This document shows, piece by piece, positions 1-10,784 of a stretch of DNA of 64,000 nucleotides. The stretch lies in the NCBI RefSeq assembly GCF_029227915.1, contig NC_079882.1, positions 28,696,001 through 28,760,000 of the forward strand. Direction: 5' to 3'. The notes beneath the pieces are model-generated. The model was not told the origin of the DNA. It was given only the letters and a program-made list of their open reading frames with translations, and searched no databases. Source of the DNA: Hydractinia symbiolongicarpus (Eukaryota; Cnidaria; Hydrozoa; Anthoathecata; Hydractiniidae). Positions within the stretch are counted from its first letter, which is position 1. Every line of letters starts with the position of its first letter. The position numbers were made by a program, and so were the translations under genes.

Positions 1-529
1 TATGACGTCGTCGGGAAATGACGTCATATCTGTATGAAAGTTTCTTATTTTAACGAAAATGATATATAAAGTCTATATACAGTCCCGTTATTTCCAAACA
101 ATAAAATAACGTCATTGGGATCAGAAATGACGTCACTTCGCCGGGTTAATACTTCTGTAAGTTTTGGAGAGCATACAAAAAGTAAACTTCGCATGCTCTC
201 CAAATGCAAAAACCTTTCTGACAAATAATTATTTCTGAATGACAAGCATTTATTTGTGAAAGCGTTCCTCAGGACACCGAGTGGCATTGGAAGCCGTGCA
301 AGGTCAAAATTAAGAGAAAGTTGTTTAAGGAAAGAGATTGAGTTTCGTATTTATTAATTTCATCCTCAATACTCAATGTTGTTCTTTTTGCTTATTAGAC
401 GGCGAGAATAAGCGCAGTGCCGATGGGAGACAAAAGGCCCTGGGAACGAGGTTGCTTCAATATTTTGGTTAACAATGTTAAGAATTCACTCATTATTTTA
501 CAATCGAAAATAAAATTCCTAATTTCAAA
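1..529. other. intergenic DNA, possible end of a dispersed repeat
   Basis: No coding region is recognised. The first 140 bases hold two perfect TGACGTCA palindromes (19-26 and 128-135) and further ACGTCA half-sites. They end in a CCGGGTTAA-like sequence that resembles the outer edge of the G-rich inverted-repeat element at 4868-5375, so this may be the right end of a related element cut by the window edge. The remainder is plain AT-rich sequence. Confidence 0.3.
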
Positions 530-535
530 TTTATT
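530..535 (-). promoter_or_regulatory. polyadenylation signal of the family-C GPCR gene
   Basis: AATAAA on the minus strand, about 25 bases beyond the stop codon of the receptor at 560. The short spacing implies a very short 3' untranslated region. Confidence 0.5.
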
Positions 536-559
536 ACTTGTTTTATAAATTGCTTCCAT

Positions 560-3223
560 TTAGTTTTCCTTCGTTTGTGCTTGATCATTATTTCTGTCGA
601 CTCGATCATCCAATTTTGTTATAGGCTTCTTGTTTGACGGAACAGTCTCGCTTGTATCGGGATTTTTCATTTCAGTGTGATCAGAGGCATTTGTTTCATA
701 TCCGATATTCAAAATTCCAACTGGCTGTCTTGATTGGGGAGTGGTTATTGCTTTAAACAAAGTCGTAAGAACCATGCATGTTAAATAAACAAAGCCGTAA
801 CTAATTATAGTCAACAAAGTCACCATGGCCTGGTACTCACCAACGACATAATTTACTGTTATGATATAGCCTGAATTTATAATACATAACGAAAAGCAAG
901 TGAAATAGATATATTTCCCCACTTGATTTCGGTGGTTGTGCTGCTCAGACATGCTTTGGATAAAAGCAATCAATAAAATTATACACGGAAATGCAAACAC
1001 GGTAATTCGTAACCACGTAAATTTTATAACACATTTTTGAAAATACTCATTCTTGTTAAAAATCTTCTCAATGTTATTTCCATCTGTAAGTAACCAGGCA
1101 AGGATTAGAAATGCTTGGATAACTAATAAAAGTGCAAACAATAACAATCTGGTAATGCGAGTGTTCTCTTTATGAGTTGCGTGTTTCGAAACAAATCGTG
1201 CGACAGAGTCACTTTTCACTAAGAGTAGCGCACTATACAATATCATGACCATATGAAAATAGGCGTTCTGTAGAGTACACAAACCTGGTTTTGGCGGAAC
1301 AAGATGTAATATAGTATATGAAAATGTTGTCAACAACAACAAGAATGTGGGAACTATCATAGCGAAGGGGGATTTTTTTACGACGTCAGATCTTTGCAAC
1401 AAAGCCATAATGGACACTACGGTTAAAATAATACCTAGTATGCTTAAAATAGCAGTTGTTAAGCCAATGGCCTCTCCTGGACGCAAGTGCAAGATGGGTG
1501 TTGTTACACACTCTTTATTCGCCACAGCGTGTTCGAAATCTTGACATTTCACGCATTTTTCAGCATTCGTTTGATTACTTACGGTACTTTCTTCACAACT
1601 TCTGCATTCCCAACAACACCCTCTTTTACCAACAACATACTCACCAGGTTGGCAAGTCGTGCTACAAGTCGACTGTGGTTGCATTTTAGTCCATGTTGGC
1701 CATCTAAGCCTGCTATAATTTAGCGAAAGACCTTTTCCATGTGTCCAATTACCTATGGTTACGTACGCAACATTATTGGTTTCAGAATCAATTTGGATCT
1801 GCTCGATGGAATATGAAACGTACGCTGGGTTACCAATTTCGTCAAAGGCGAAGGTTTGCTCTCTCCGTGTTTTAAAATTAACTTTTTTCATAGCGTTTGT
1901 TAAAGCTTCAGGTGTAATCGGTGAAGTGGAAGATTTGTTGATGACGTCATCCAAAGCATAACCTATTGCATCAACAGCATCAATCAAATTATTGATCTGG
2001 CTAGGATTCTCCTTCAGGATAGCGTTATAGACAGTCTCCGTTGATACTGAGCAAGCCTTACACGCTTGTTGAGTGCAACTTACACCACGAAGAGTGTTGT
2101 TATCAACAGTTGTGATGTTGCAGCTATGTGTGTTTAAAATGTACTGTGAAAGCCAGCCATCGCAGGGTGTACGTGTAGCAACAGTCTCCTTGATAAAACC
2201 TTCGAAATCTGACAAAGGTTTGCCATTTTTTAATGACACAGTAACAATTCCTTGCAATTGATATGTTGAAATATCGGTGGAAAAAACCTCAGGATTCCAA
2301 GCTTCGCTAGTTAGCCAGATCCTGCTGATGTTTCGTTCGTCAGCAGCTTTTAGTACGAACTCTGCGTTTCCCTTTGGGTAGTTAAACATAACAACAACTT
2401 TGGCCTTCGGCTCCCTTTCAATTTTTGTTACTATATCCTGTGCAATAGCACGTGTTCTGGCTGCTTCAAAAGGAATATATAGGTCTCCTGTGATGCATAT
2501 TCCACGGGCAGAGGACTCATTCTTCAATTTGGAAATTCCAAGTTTTCCATAATCATCATCGGAACCGACAGCAAAGACATATGTCCAGTTAAACTTGTAA
2601 AGAATATCGACTAATGCTTTCACTTGGAAGGTATCGGGTGGAATCGTGCGAAAAAAAGACGTGTATAAGTCTGTCTTATCAAGTAACGGTGACGATGAAC
2701 TAAAACTTATTTGAGGTATGTTGTACAAGCTAAGTAGGCTAGCAAGCGGTAATGTGTTGAAAGAATAGTAAGCACCAACAACAGCAATTGGAGGTTTACT
2801 CACCAAGTCGGTCGATGAACATTTATCTTTGTTTTGTGCCACGCATTGGTTTTGCCTGTAGCCATTTATTAAATTTATCCCCCACGACATTGCAATTGGT
2901 AAACTCAAACACGCATCATTAATTTCGTAACCTAGCTTGACATTTTTCAACCTTTTTTTATCTTCATTTATTGTTTGCACGGCGAACTTCACAGCATAAA
3001 TTCTCAACAAACCGTCTATGGTTACATGTTTGCAATCCCCACCATCCGAAACGGATTGTATGCTTTTTATGATGTAATCCCCATCTTTGTGAGATGAGAT
3101 CTCATGGTATTGTTTAGCAGACGTGATTGAATAATGTTCGTGGCAAGAATTTGCCATATTGTTGTAGAAGTAACTCAACATCAGAAGTGATACTAAACGG
3201 TGTCGAAGTATAACTTTCTGCAT
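560..3223 (-). CDS. family-C G-protein-coupled receptor (mGluR/CaSR/T1R-like), single exon
   Basis: Predicted plasma-membrane receptor that binds a small ligand in an extracellular Venus-flytrap domain and signals through G proteins. The uninterrupted frame opens at 3316, but the second Met (3223, giving 887 aa) is preferred because a hydrophobic signal-peptide-like stretch follows it. Order in the protein: signal peptide; ligand-binding lobe to about residue 490, including the family signature around SSSSPLLDKTDLYTSFFRT; a cysteine-rich NCD3G linker (about 515-575, CSTTCQPGEY and GCCWECRSC); seven membrane helices (about 585-830); a polar tail rich in N, D and K. The PKxY motif usual at the end of helix 7 of metabotropic glutamate receptors is absent, so the ligand cannot be named. 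Family-C receptors with this architecture are usually split by introns; this one has none. An upstream non-coding exon is possible. Confidence 0.88.
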   Translation of the reverse strand: MQKVILRHRLVSLLMLSYFYNNMANSCHEHYSITSAKQYHEISSHKDGDYIIKSIQSVSDGGDCKHVTIDGLLRIYAVKFAVQTINEDKKRLKNVKLGYEINDACLSLPIAMSWGINLINGYRQNQCVAQNKDKCSSTDLVSKPPIAVVGAYYSFNTLPLASLLSLYNIPQISFSSSSPLLDKTDLYTSFFRTIPPDTFQVKALVDILYKFNWTYVFAVGSDDDYGKLGISKLKNESSARGICITGDLYIPFEAARTRAIAQDIVTKIEREPKAKVVVMFNYPKGNAEFVLKAADERNISRIWLTSEAWNPEVFSTDISTYQLQGIVTVSLKNGKPLSDFEGFIKETVATRTPCDGWLSQYILNTHSCNITTVDNNTLRGVSCTQQACKACSVSTETVYNAILKENPSQINNLIDAVDAIGYALDDVINKSSTSPITPEALTNAMKKVNFKTRREQTFAFDEIGNPAYVSYSIEQIQIDSETNNVAYVTIGNWTHGKGLSLNYSRLRWPTWTKMQPQSTCSTTCQPGEYVVGKRGCCWECRSCEESTVSNQTNAEKCVKCQDFEHAVANKECVTTPILHLRPGEAIGLTTAILSILGIILTVVSIMALLQRSDVVKKSPFAMIVPTFLLLLTTFSYTILHLVPPKPGLCTLQNAYFHMVMILYSALLLVKSDSVARFVSKHATHKENTRITRLLLFALLLVIQAFLILAWLLTDGNNIEKIFNKNEYFQKCVIKFTWLRITVFAFPCIILLIAFIQSMSEQHNHRNQVGKYIYFTCFSLCIINSGYIITVNYVVGEYQAMVTLLTIISYGFVYLTCMVLTTLFKAITTPQSRQPVGILNIGYETNASDHTEMKNPDTSETVPSNKKPITKLDDRVDRNNDQAQTKEN

Positions 3224-3316
3224 GATTTCCAATTTTAGTGTGGTGCTAGTACCTCTGCTCAGATTGTTGCGAAGTTTTAATAAAGAAATTTCAACATGTT
3301 GGAATCTATAAAACAA

Positions 3317-4867
3317 ACAGTAAACCGAACATAAGAATAGTTAAACATAGAAGAAAGAGCATCTGTTGGAAAAGATAAGAGCTAAGTCTATTGAAAAATT
3401 TACCGAAGAATTTACTCCTTTTTTTTAAAAAAAGAAAGATAAATCAGGTGTTATTCTCCCAAAGTCGTACTTAGATATTATCTACTATTCTGCGAAATTT
3501 CTTACCATCGGGCGGCTATTTTTCTTTGCTTGTAAAAAACAAGAAAAATATGCAATTTGGATCATTAAAAATGTAGCACATGATAACACTATTATAAAAT
3601 ATTAAAAGAGATAAGAAATACAATTTTAGATGAATGATTCCACCGATAATTCAACGTAACTTAGGTGAATAAAATATCTCTTAAGGTGGATGTCCATTCA
3701 AACTATTTCTACATTTACGCGTATTGTAACCTCAGTATCGGAAAATTGTAATACAGCTGTAAGCGTGTATTTATCAAAATTCATTTGTATTTTGTTTTGT
3801 TGCAAACTCACTATCATTTAAGAAAAAAGTGGTCCAAGAACCAAAAAACATTGATTATACGTATTTTAAAATTTTTATTCCTGGTATCTATTTTAGGGGG
3901 TCGGGTCGGTGGGACTGTCTCGGTTTTAGGTTGGGAGGAGAAGGAAGAAGGGTATTGGGAGAATTTATGAATCTTTGCACAGTAACTGATCAAAACAGGA
4001 GAAGCGACTTGACATAAAAAAAACTAATGCTGACTTCATTATTCTTTCTCCAAACAATCGCTTTTTTCATTTTCCATTTTCTAATTAACCTTCCATATGT
4101 CAAAGACAAGTATAATTAAATCTGAAGAAATGTTTCTGTATAAAATGTCAGAAGTTTATATAAAAAAAATTCAAAATTGTTCCATCAAGCTTTTATTTTC
4201 ATAAGGAAACAAGTTGAAGCTAAAACATTTCTAGCCTATAACTCATCTAGAACAAAAATTATTGATAGTAAACCGATGGGCGTGGTCGTAGTCCGACTGT
4301 TGCATCGATAAAACAATACTTCTCATAATTGTGATTGGCTAACTTTTTTACAAGACTACAAAAAGAAATTGTGTTTATTTTTTTACAAATCATTGCACAC
4401 CGTACTGTGCATGCACATATCGGTTTACTGTCTCAAAAACGTTGTTTCAGAATTACGTTTTTAAACCTTTATAAACATGTCGACACCGGCGACCAGAAAA
4501 AGAACAGAAAAAAGCCTGGGAAAAAGACTGCATATCAGTCTGCTTAGTTTAAACGCAAACAGAATAAGAAATTAAGTCTGTCAAAGCTCTGTTTATGTGT
4601 GACGTTGGTTTTTATACAGTTCAGTCTGGTTTGATTCCAAAGATCAAGTTAACCCTGGCCTGGGGTGATCTTTTTCTTAACAGTTAAGTTAATGTGGGTT
4701 AAAAAAATAAATTAAAATAAACCCGCATTAACCCGTGTTAATCCATAATGGAAAAGAAGTTTTAAAGAGACTTTTTCATATCAGAACCAGTAAAGGCTGG
4801 TTCTTTTGATTTTTTTGAGGCTTTTTGCGTCTGCTCTTACTAGCACACAACTTTAGAATTTATTCCT
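3317..4867. other. intergenic DNA without recognisable gene
   Basis: AT-rich sequence upstream of the receptor gene; presumably contains its promoter. Open frames are short and show no family resemblance. No RNA gene or repeat was recognised. Confidence 0.5.
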
Positions 4868-5375
4868 AACCCCATTCGGTCCGGGGTTTTTCGAACATAC
4901 TATGACCGGGGGGGGGGCGGATTCCGCTGATTTTTAACATATTTTCCGGTTTTTACATGGATCGAGTAAAAAATTGCCAAAAATTGCCCGAAAATCCGTT
5001 TTTTTCCGATTTTCGGGTAAAATCCGACAAAATCGGGAAATCGGATTAGTCACGTGTCAAAATTATTCAAAATGATTCTTCTTGATGAAACAAAGTTGTG
5101 TTGCAAGTTTCAAGTTCTAAGGATAATCCTAACAGGAGTTATTATATTTTCCCCATTATAAGGATTTCATAGAGATTTTAGGGGTAGTTTCGAGTAATGG
5201 CCAATATCAAAGCCTCTGAAAGGTATGGGACCTAAAAATTTAGCATGCAGGTGTCTAATAGATAAATGTTTAAACTCAGTAAGTATCATAACCATATAAG
5301 AAAGCAATCAGGAGTTATTAAAAAAAACCGTCCGGGGGGGCGGAATCCGCCCCCCCCCCGGACCGAATAGGGTTA
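4868..5375. mobile_element. non-autonomous DNA element with G/C-rich inverted ends (MITE-like)
   Basis: Terminal inverted repeats of 20 bp with one mismatch: TAACCCCATTCGGTCCGGGG at the left end and its complement at the right end (5356-5375). Just inside both ends lies a run of G followed by CGGAWTCCGC, giving a second inverted pair (about 4907-4928 and 5334-5360). The interior is AT-rich with several CCGATTTTCGG-like pieces and has no coding capacity. A target duplication could not be fixed; TAA/TTA at the outer edges is possible. A diverged relative may lie near 41.57 kb. Confidence 0.7.
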
Positions 5376-7750
5376 ATTTAAAATTTAATCTTAATGTTTG
5401 ATTTACTTTTGTTATCATAGTACCCCAGTAAATATATTCGTGGAGGTGTCATAGTGAACTGGGTTGCATAGTCAACTGCATTATATTTGGAAAAAAAAAC
5501 ATCTTTGATGTACAGGTAACAATCTAAGTTGTTATCATTTTCTTATAAAAATCATTCTTATAATAAAACACGGGTACTCTTTAACTTTTTTTCAAATTGA
5601 TGTGGGTGGAATGAGTTTGTTTATAACAATTGGAAGCCAAAAACAAACCCAAAACAACTGCGAATAGATATTTTTATTATTTTGATCTCGCAAAGAAACG
5701 ACTTGGTGCATGTAATGATGACATATTTCTACATGACCTGTGTCAGTGAAAACAGCTTTGCTTTAAGAACTCGTTGTTTATAGAACAAAGAATTGTTTTC
5801 GATATCAAATAACATTGTTTGAGATTTCTTTTATTTTTTTTCTGAGTAATATTATGAAATCTTAAATCCTCCAAGAAATACGTGCTTAGAACTTGCTCCT
5901 CTTTTTTAGAAACTTAGTTTGTCATCTTTAGGAAAGGAAAAAAAAAGACATCGTCAAGTAGTATTCTTTAAGAAAAACTAGAATTCTTGTTGTTAACGAA
6001 TTGTAAGGAATTTACCATTCCTCAACCGATTATTACAAGAAGTATACTGAATAAGCGTCTCTCTTTAATAAACGCTTGCAATGTTTTTATAAGCGCCTCT
6101 CTCGATTTACCGCCCCTCTCGATTTCGCTTTCAGTTTATTATTGCAGGCTCAACTGCTACTTAGTCTGCTAGGCAAGATCAAATTCACGTATTGCTCTGG
6201 TAGCCTAGTGCTCCAATTAAATCAAACATTTTAACCCTTTTACATACTGTTACTTGCACCCGGAGGCTAAAATGTTCTTAACTGGATCAATATTTTTGAC
6301 TCGTGTTTTGTTTTTATATATAAAACTGATGACAATAATAAGGATGTAAATAAACGTTGAATAATTTTACCTTTACTTCATAAAAATTGAACGGCTGAAA
6401 ATCAAACGTTATCATTTTGTTGTCATAGAAACTGACAATACAGTGCTTAAAATTTAATAATTTTTTTCTTCATATCAAATAAATTGATTTTTGTCGTTTT
6501 ATCTGTATCCTGTAAGATATTGGATGCATTCAAATTAATCGTAGATCCGTTTTAAATTGCAAGGAAACACTGACACATCATATATATTACCGAGAAGACG
6601 TGTTTAAAATTACTTGTCGGGAATTTTCCAGTATGTCCTGTGTTGTGATTTTTCATAAAATGTAGACTGAGGTTATGCTTAAATCAAGAACAACGGAGAA
6701 CATATTAAAACTCAGCCATATTTTACGGCTTTTTGTTTCTTCCTCCATATAGATTTTAAACTAAGAAACTTTGAACAGCATCTATGGGATTTTGTTCATT
6801 CATGCAATAACAAAAAATTCAGTCTGAATTTTGTCAAAATATTAAGACATACTTACAGAAAGAGAACATACGAAACCGAACATTTTCAACGAAGATGAAC
6901 AGAACACTGAGTTTAACTCACCTTCAAGCTGTCAACAAGAGCTGTTTCTATTCTTTCTGTCAGACTTCTTACTATGTTGACAAACTTCTTTTAAAATTGC
7001 TCTCAAGATAGTTAAACGTAAAAATGTGCCGATAAGGCTTAGTTCACACAAGCACAATAATTTAAAACAACACTGGAATTGATTTTCATGTTATAACGTC
7101 TGCAGTTTTGTGACTTCTTGCATATTATTTTTTGATATCTAAAGTTTGTTTAAGTTTGTTTACGTTTTAAACGATATATGTTGTCTTTTAATTGATTTTT
7201 GATATTTTATTTGTGGACAAAATGTATTGCTTATTGCACAAACATAAAGCTTGATCTTTGCTTGATGTACTTTTATAAAAACGTGTTTCTTCTTGTTTCT
7301 TTGTCACGGAAGGTTTTTTAGTAAATCGTTATGGTTAAGTGTAAACAAAGCTTAATACGATATAAAAGAGATACTAGATTACACTAGCCAATAAAAAATT
7401 TAACAAGTGCAATTCAAAAATTACCAACAATGGAGGGTGACAGACTATAACAAAGATATAAAGTATGTGACAATCATTAGAGAGCTCTCACTGGAGAAAT
7501 CTTTGTCGTTCCTCTACATATGCACAGTTCAGAACACTCGTGCATGCGCAGTGGAGAAAACGGAAGCATCCTCTGCTATTTAAGCCCACGTCAGATAGAA
7601 ATCCTCATCATTTTCATTGTTCAAATGTTAAAACCAAACATAGTTCTACCTATTCAATTCAACGCATACGTTAAATCACCACCATGGAAAATCCAGAAAT
7701 TCCCCCGTCCTTTTTATACCCCATTACGTGGGTCTCGCTACTCGCCCTCT
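5376..7750. other. intergenic DNA without recognisable gene
   Basis: About 2.4 kb of AT-rich sequence with no convincing open frame, RNA gene or repeat structure. Confidence 0.5.
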
Positions 7751-7754
7751 TGCG

Positions 7755-7850
7755 TCACAGATAGACGTTATACGGATATTATAATATACACTAGTCTGTA
7801 GTCTGTGGATAAATCCACGGATTCGCTCTTCTTTTATGTATCGCAATTCA
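7755..7850 (-). mobile_element. Helitron-like 3' terminus abutting a second 5'-like terminus
   Basis: Read on the minus strand, a hairpin (GTGGAT-TTA-TCCAC type, 7805-7818) lies 10 bases before CTAG (7791-7794), as at Helitron 3' ends. Immediately beyond CTAG comes TGTATATTATAATATCC followed by a GTCTATCTGTGAC-like stretch, resembling the 5' ends of the Helitron-like elements elsewhere in this window. That would be a head-to-tail junction. The body differs from the main family at 29.8, 48, 54-59 and 62 kb, so this is a separate subfamily or an old copy. Confidence 0.45.
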
Positions 7851-7949
7851 TGTTTCCGTAACACGACTTTTATTTTCGCGCACAAACGGCTATTAATAAA
7901 GAGATGTGTTCGCACGCAATCTATTTCATTCACCACTCACCTTTCTTGC

Positions 7950-8581
7950 CCCATCCACTGACATTGTTGAAACAAATTTTGATAATTTTGAGCCCAGCCT
8001 GCCAAAAATAAAACCAGGTCATAAAAGGATCATTTTTAAAGCAAGAATAAGTTCTGTTCCTTTCAATCACTTACATTGGGTATAAGTTGAACAACTGTCT
8101 TGGCGACAAGTTTAACTTACAGAAAATACGATATGCTTTTCGCCTTTGTACCATGCAAACAATTTTCCAACAAAAGAGCTTTATGATTATGAATTGTTTT
8201 CTTTCCGACTTTATATTTTGCTGACTTTATATTTCCAGCAAGTTGTCCTTTGAATAATAAAACTTAACTGATAGTACATCCACTGATAAAATTACGAAGA
8301 AAGATTTTTAATCTCGTAACTAGTTTTTGATCATCCATCCACTATCACTGCGATCACATTCATCACAAATTTGAAACATTCTACAAGATCATAAGATAAA
8401 AAATATTGATGTGAATAATCTAAAATGACCTGACTGCCGATCCACTTTGATGTTAAAATAGATGAATCGGCTTTAAATTAAACAATATATTTACGTTTAA
8501 AAAATACAATATGCATTATAGATCTATTTACAAGATAAATCTTCCTGTATAGTATATAAAATCTGAAAATAACAATTTTCC
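7950..8581. other. intergenic DNA downstream of the Rho-like gene
   Basis: AT-rich sequence; holds the 3' flank of the minus-strand Rho-like gene. No clear AATAAA close to the stop codon was seen and no other feature was recognised. Confidence 0.4.
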
Positions 8582-10784
8582 CTAAGCGTATGATGAGCCT
8601 CGTCTTGATGCAAGGCTGTTCTTACTTGTACCATGCTGAAACATTTCACCAATTTCAACTGATTTTCTTTTCGCGAATTTTGAAAATCCTTTTAATGGCT
8701 TTGAATTGCTTTTCTCAGACTCTGAAGAAGATATAAAGGTATGGGCTGCGACTCGAAAAACTTCAGAAACATTAAACCCTGTTCGGGCGCAGCACTCAAC
8801 ATAATCTTTAGCGCCCCAATCACGCACAACTCGCAAAGCCTAGAAATACAAGCAATATAACGAGAAATCCAATGTGATTTTCACAATCTTTAAACAGGAA
8901 TCTAAATAAAACTGTGAAGTTTTGAAGATTAAAAGATTAAAATAGTATATATATAACTCTTCTTTTATTAAAGATATTATTTCGGGTTGTCTGTTCAGTA
9001 TTTATATTATTGCGGAGTTTATCATTTCTTGAATATGATAATTTAATAGACACCTACTAAACTCTCATGTTTCACAAATGTTAAACTTTCAACAATAAAA
9101 CCTTTCTCTTGCTTAACTTTTTTTGTTTGTTTTTTGTCTTTAGTAAGGGAAATCTGTCCGATTAAACCTAAGTCCGAGTTACTAGTAAGAATGAAAATGA
9201 GTGATATATCTATCTTCTAATAAACTCACCGTTTCTTTATCAACTGTGTATTTCAATTCTTCATTTGTACTAGATGAAAAACTGCCTTCATTATTAATGT
9301 TGTTGTTGTTATTGTTGCTGTTGTTGTTGTTGTTAATGTTGCTGTTAAAGTTGTTGTTGTTGTTGTTGTTGTTAATGTTATTAATGTTGCTGTTGTTTTT
9401 ATTGTTATTGTTATTGTTATTGTTGTTGTCGTAGTTGTTGTTTTTGTTGTTTATATTGTTGTTGCTATTGTTATTGTTGTTGTTGATATTGCTGTTGGAA
9501 CGCAAATCATGTTTACATCCAACCAAAATAAAAGGAATGTTAGGTTCGTATGATGCAAGCTCTGGTATCCACTAAAAAAAATATTAACCATATTAGACTT
9601 TTTTGACAAAATTTATATAATCTGGGCTAACTTAGTATATTTTGTCCATTGCAACTATCTTCAAATGCAGGTTTAGTCGTTATTGCTACCATAATTATTA
9701 TTCTGGTTATTTATTCTCTGCTTGATTTGACTAAAGAAAATATATTTGAATGAAGATTGTAAGTTTGTCTTATGCTAATTTGATGTACGACTTACTGAGA
9801 TATTAATTCACGAGTAGTTTATTCTCAAGTGCTCCAAAACTGATCTTAGTCAACAGGGCTCATTTTTTGTGCAGTTTTAAATCCAATTAATGTATTTGCG
9901 AACTATTGTGTTTGTGAACTAATTAATGTATTTGTAGTGTCTTACTGGTACATACATTTTCCGTCACATTTTGAAGCGTCGAAAAATCTCCTATATCAAA
10001 ACAAATCAAAAACATATCGGTATCCTTGTAAAGTTCATAGCGCAAACCATCATATTCTATGCAACCTAAAAAACACAAAAGACACAAAATAACATTATAC
10101 AAGTTTTTGTGAGAGTCAAGATGGTAAACAAACTAAACATTGTTTCACCAGATAAATCCCAAATAACAAAGTCAACATGCTTGGTGCCAGATCTCACTGT
10201 TGAAACACCCTCTTCAAATAACAGTGGTACATCAAACTGAAAGATAAATAGAACTTCTTTATCATCAGGAACGTACTTTTAAGTGTTATGAGCCTGTCGA
10301 CAGACGAATTTATTAAATTGAAAGCTTTAGGGTCATTTATATTTGACTCTACCTTCCGCTGTAGCGTGTGCACTTCGATAAAATTAATGGAAACGGGATT
10401 TGAGGTGGAAAGCTGATCAATGTTTTAATTTGAAAACTCTAATCGAGAAACATGTTATACCAGTAGATGATTTCCAAACCCAGCTATAAGCTTTCTATTC
10501 TCCTAGCTATCAGAGACTCGGCTAGCCTGTTAATTTTTATATGAATAGCTTTTAAAAACTTTAGCAGAGAACGATACATGATGACGTAAATTACTCTTTT
10601 GTAATGTTATCTGTAAAACAAGATGTATTTACAATCCTACCTCGCACCGTCTATTTACAAACGAATTTAAAAGGGATGTCTTTCCACAACCCTTGTCACC
10701 AATAACTGCGATTTTGAATCTGCCAACCAATTCTGTTGCATATAAAGACGAGAAGATACCGGTACCGTTTTGTTGGTTATCATG
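8582..10784 (-). CDS. atypical Rho/Rnd-like small GTPase, five visible exons, 5' exon missing
   Basis: Exons (minus): 10784-10641, 10236-10149, 10065-9956, 9571-9230 and 8839-8582, all with GT/AG borders and matching phases, giving about 313 residues; the start codon must lie in an unseen upstream exon. Seen in order: P-loop GDKGCGKTSLL; G3 DLSG; Rho-typical YDGLR and TDMFLICFDI; WIPELASYEPNIPFILVGC followed by KHDLR (G4 = CKHD); an Asn-rich run; VECCA (G5); a basic and Ser-rich tail without a CAAX box. Compared with Rac/Rho, the Gly12 position is Lys, the switch-I Thr35 position is Leu, and the catalytic Gln61 position is Cys. CKxD and loss of Gln recall the Rnd group. Inference: poorly hydrolysing or non-hydrolysing, mostly GTP-bound or structurally altered switch protein acting on actin or cell shape. 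Without a prenyl site, its membrane anchoring is unclear. Confidence 0.82.
9297..9492. repeat. imperfect GTT/AAC trinucleotide repeat inside a coding exon
   Basis: About 195 bases of (GTT)n on the plus strand, (AAC)n on the minus strand, interrupted by AAT, AGC, ATT and AAA codons. It is in frame in exon 4 of the Rho-like GTPase and encodes an Asn-dominated run of about 65-70 residues directly after the G4 motif. The leucine-rich plus-strand open frame over the same bases is a by-product. Confidence 0.85.

Noticed and set aside
1347-2261. Several plus-strand frames opposite the receptor gene
   Set aside because: Antisense shadows of the clearly coding family-C receptor.
9201-9434. Plus-strand leucine-rich 77-codon frame
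   Set aside because: Complement of the Asn-coding repeat of the Rho-like exon; no independent coding evidence.
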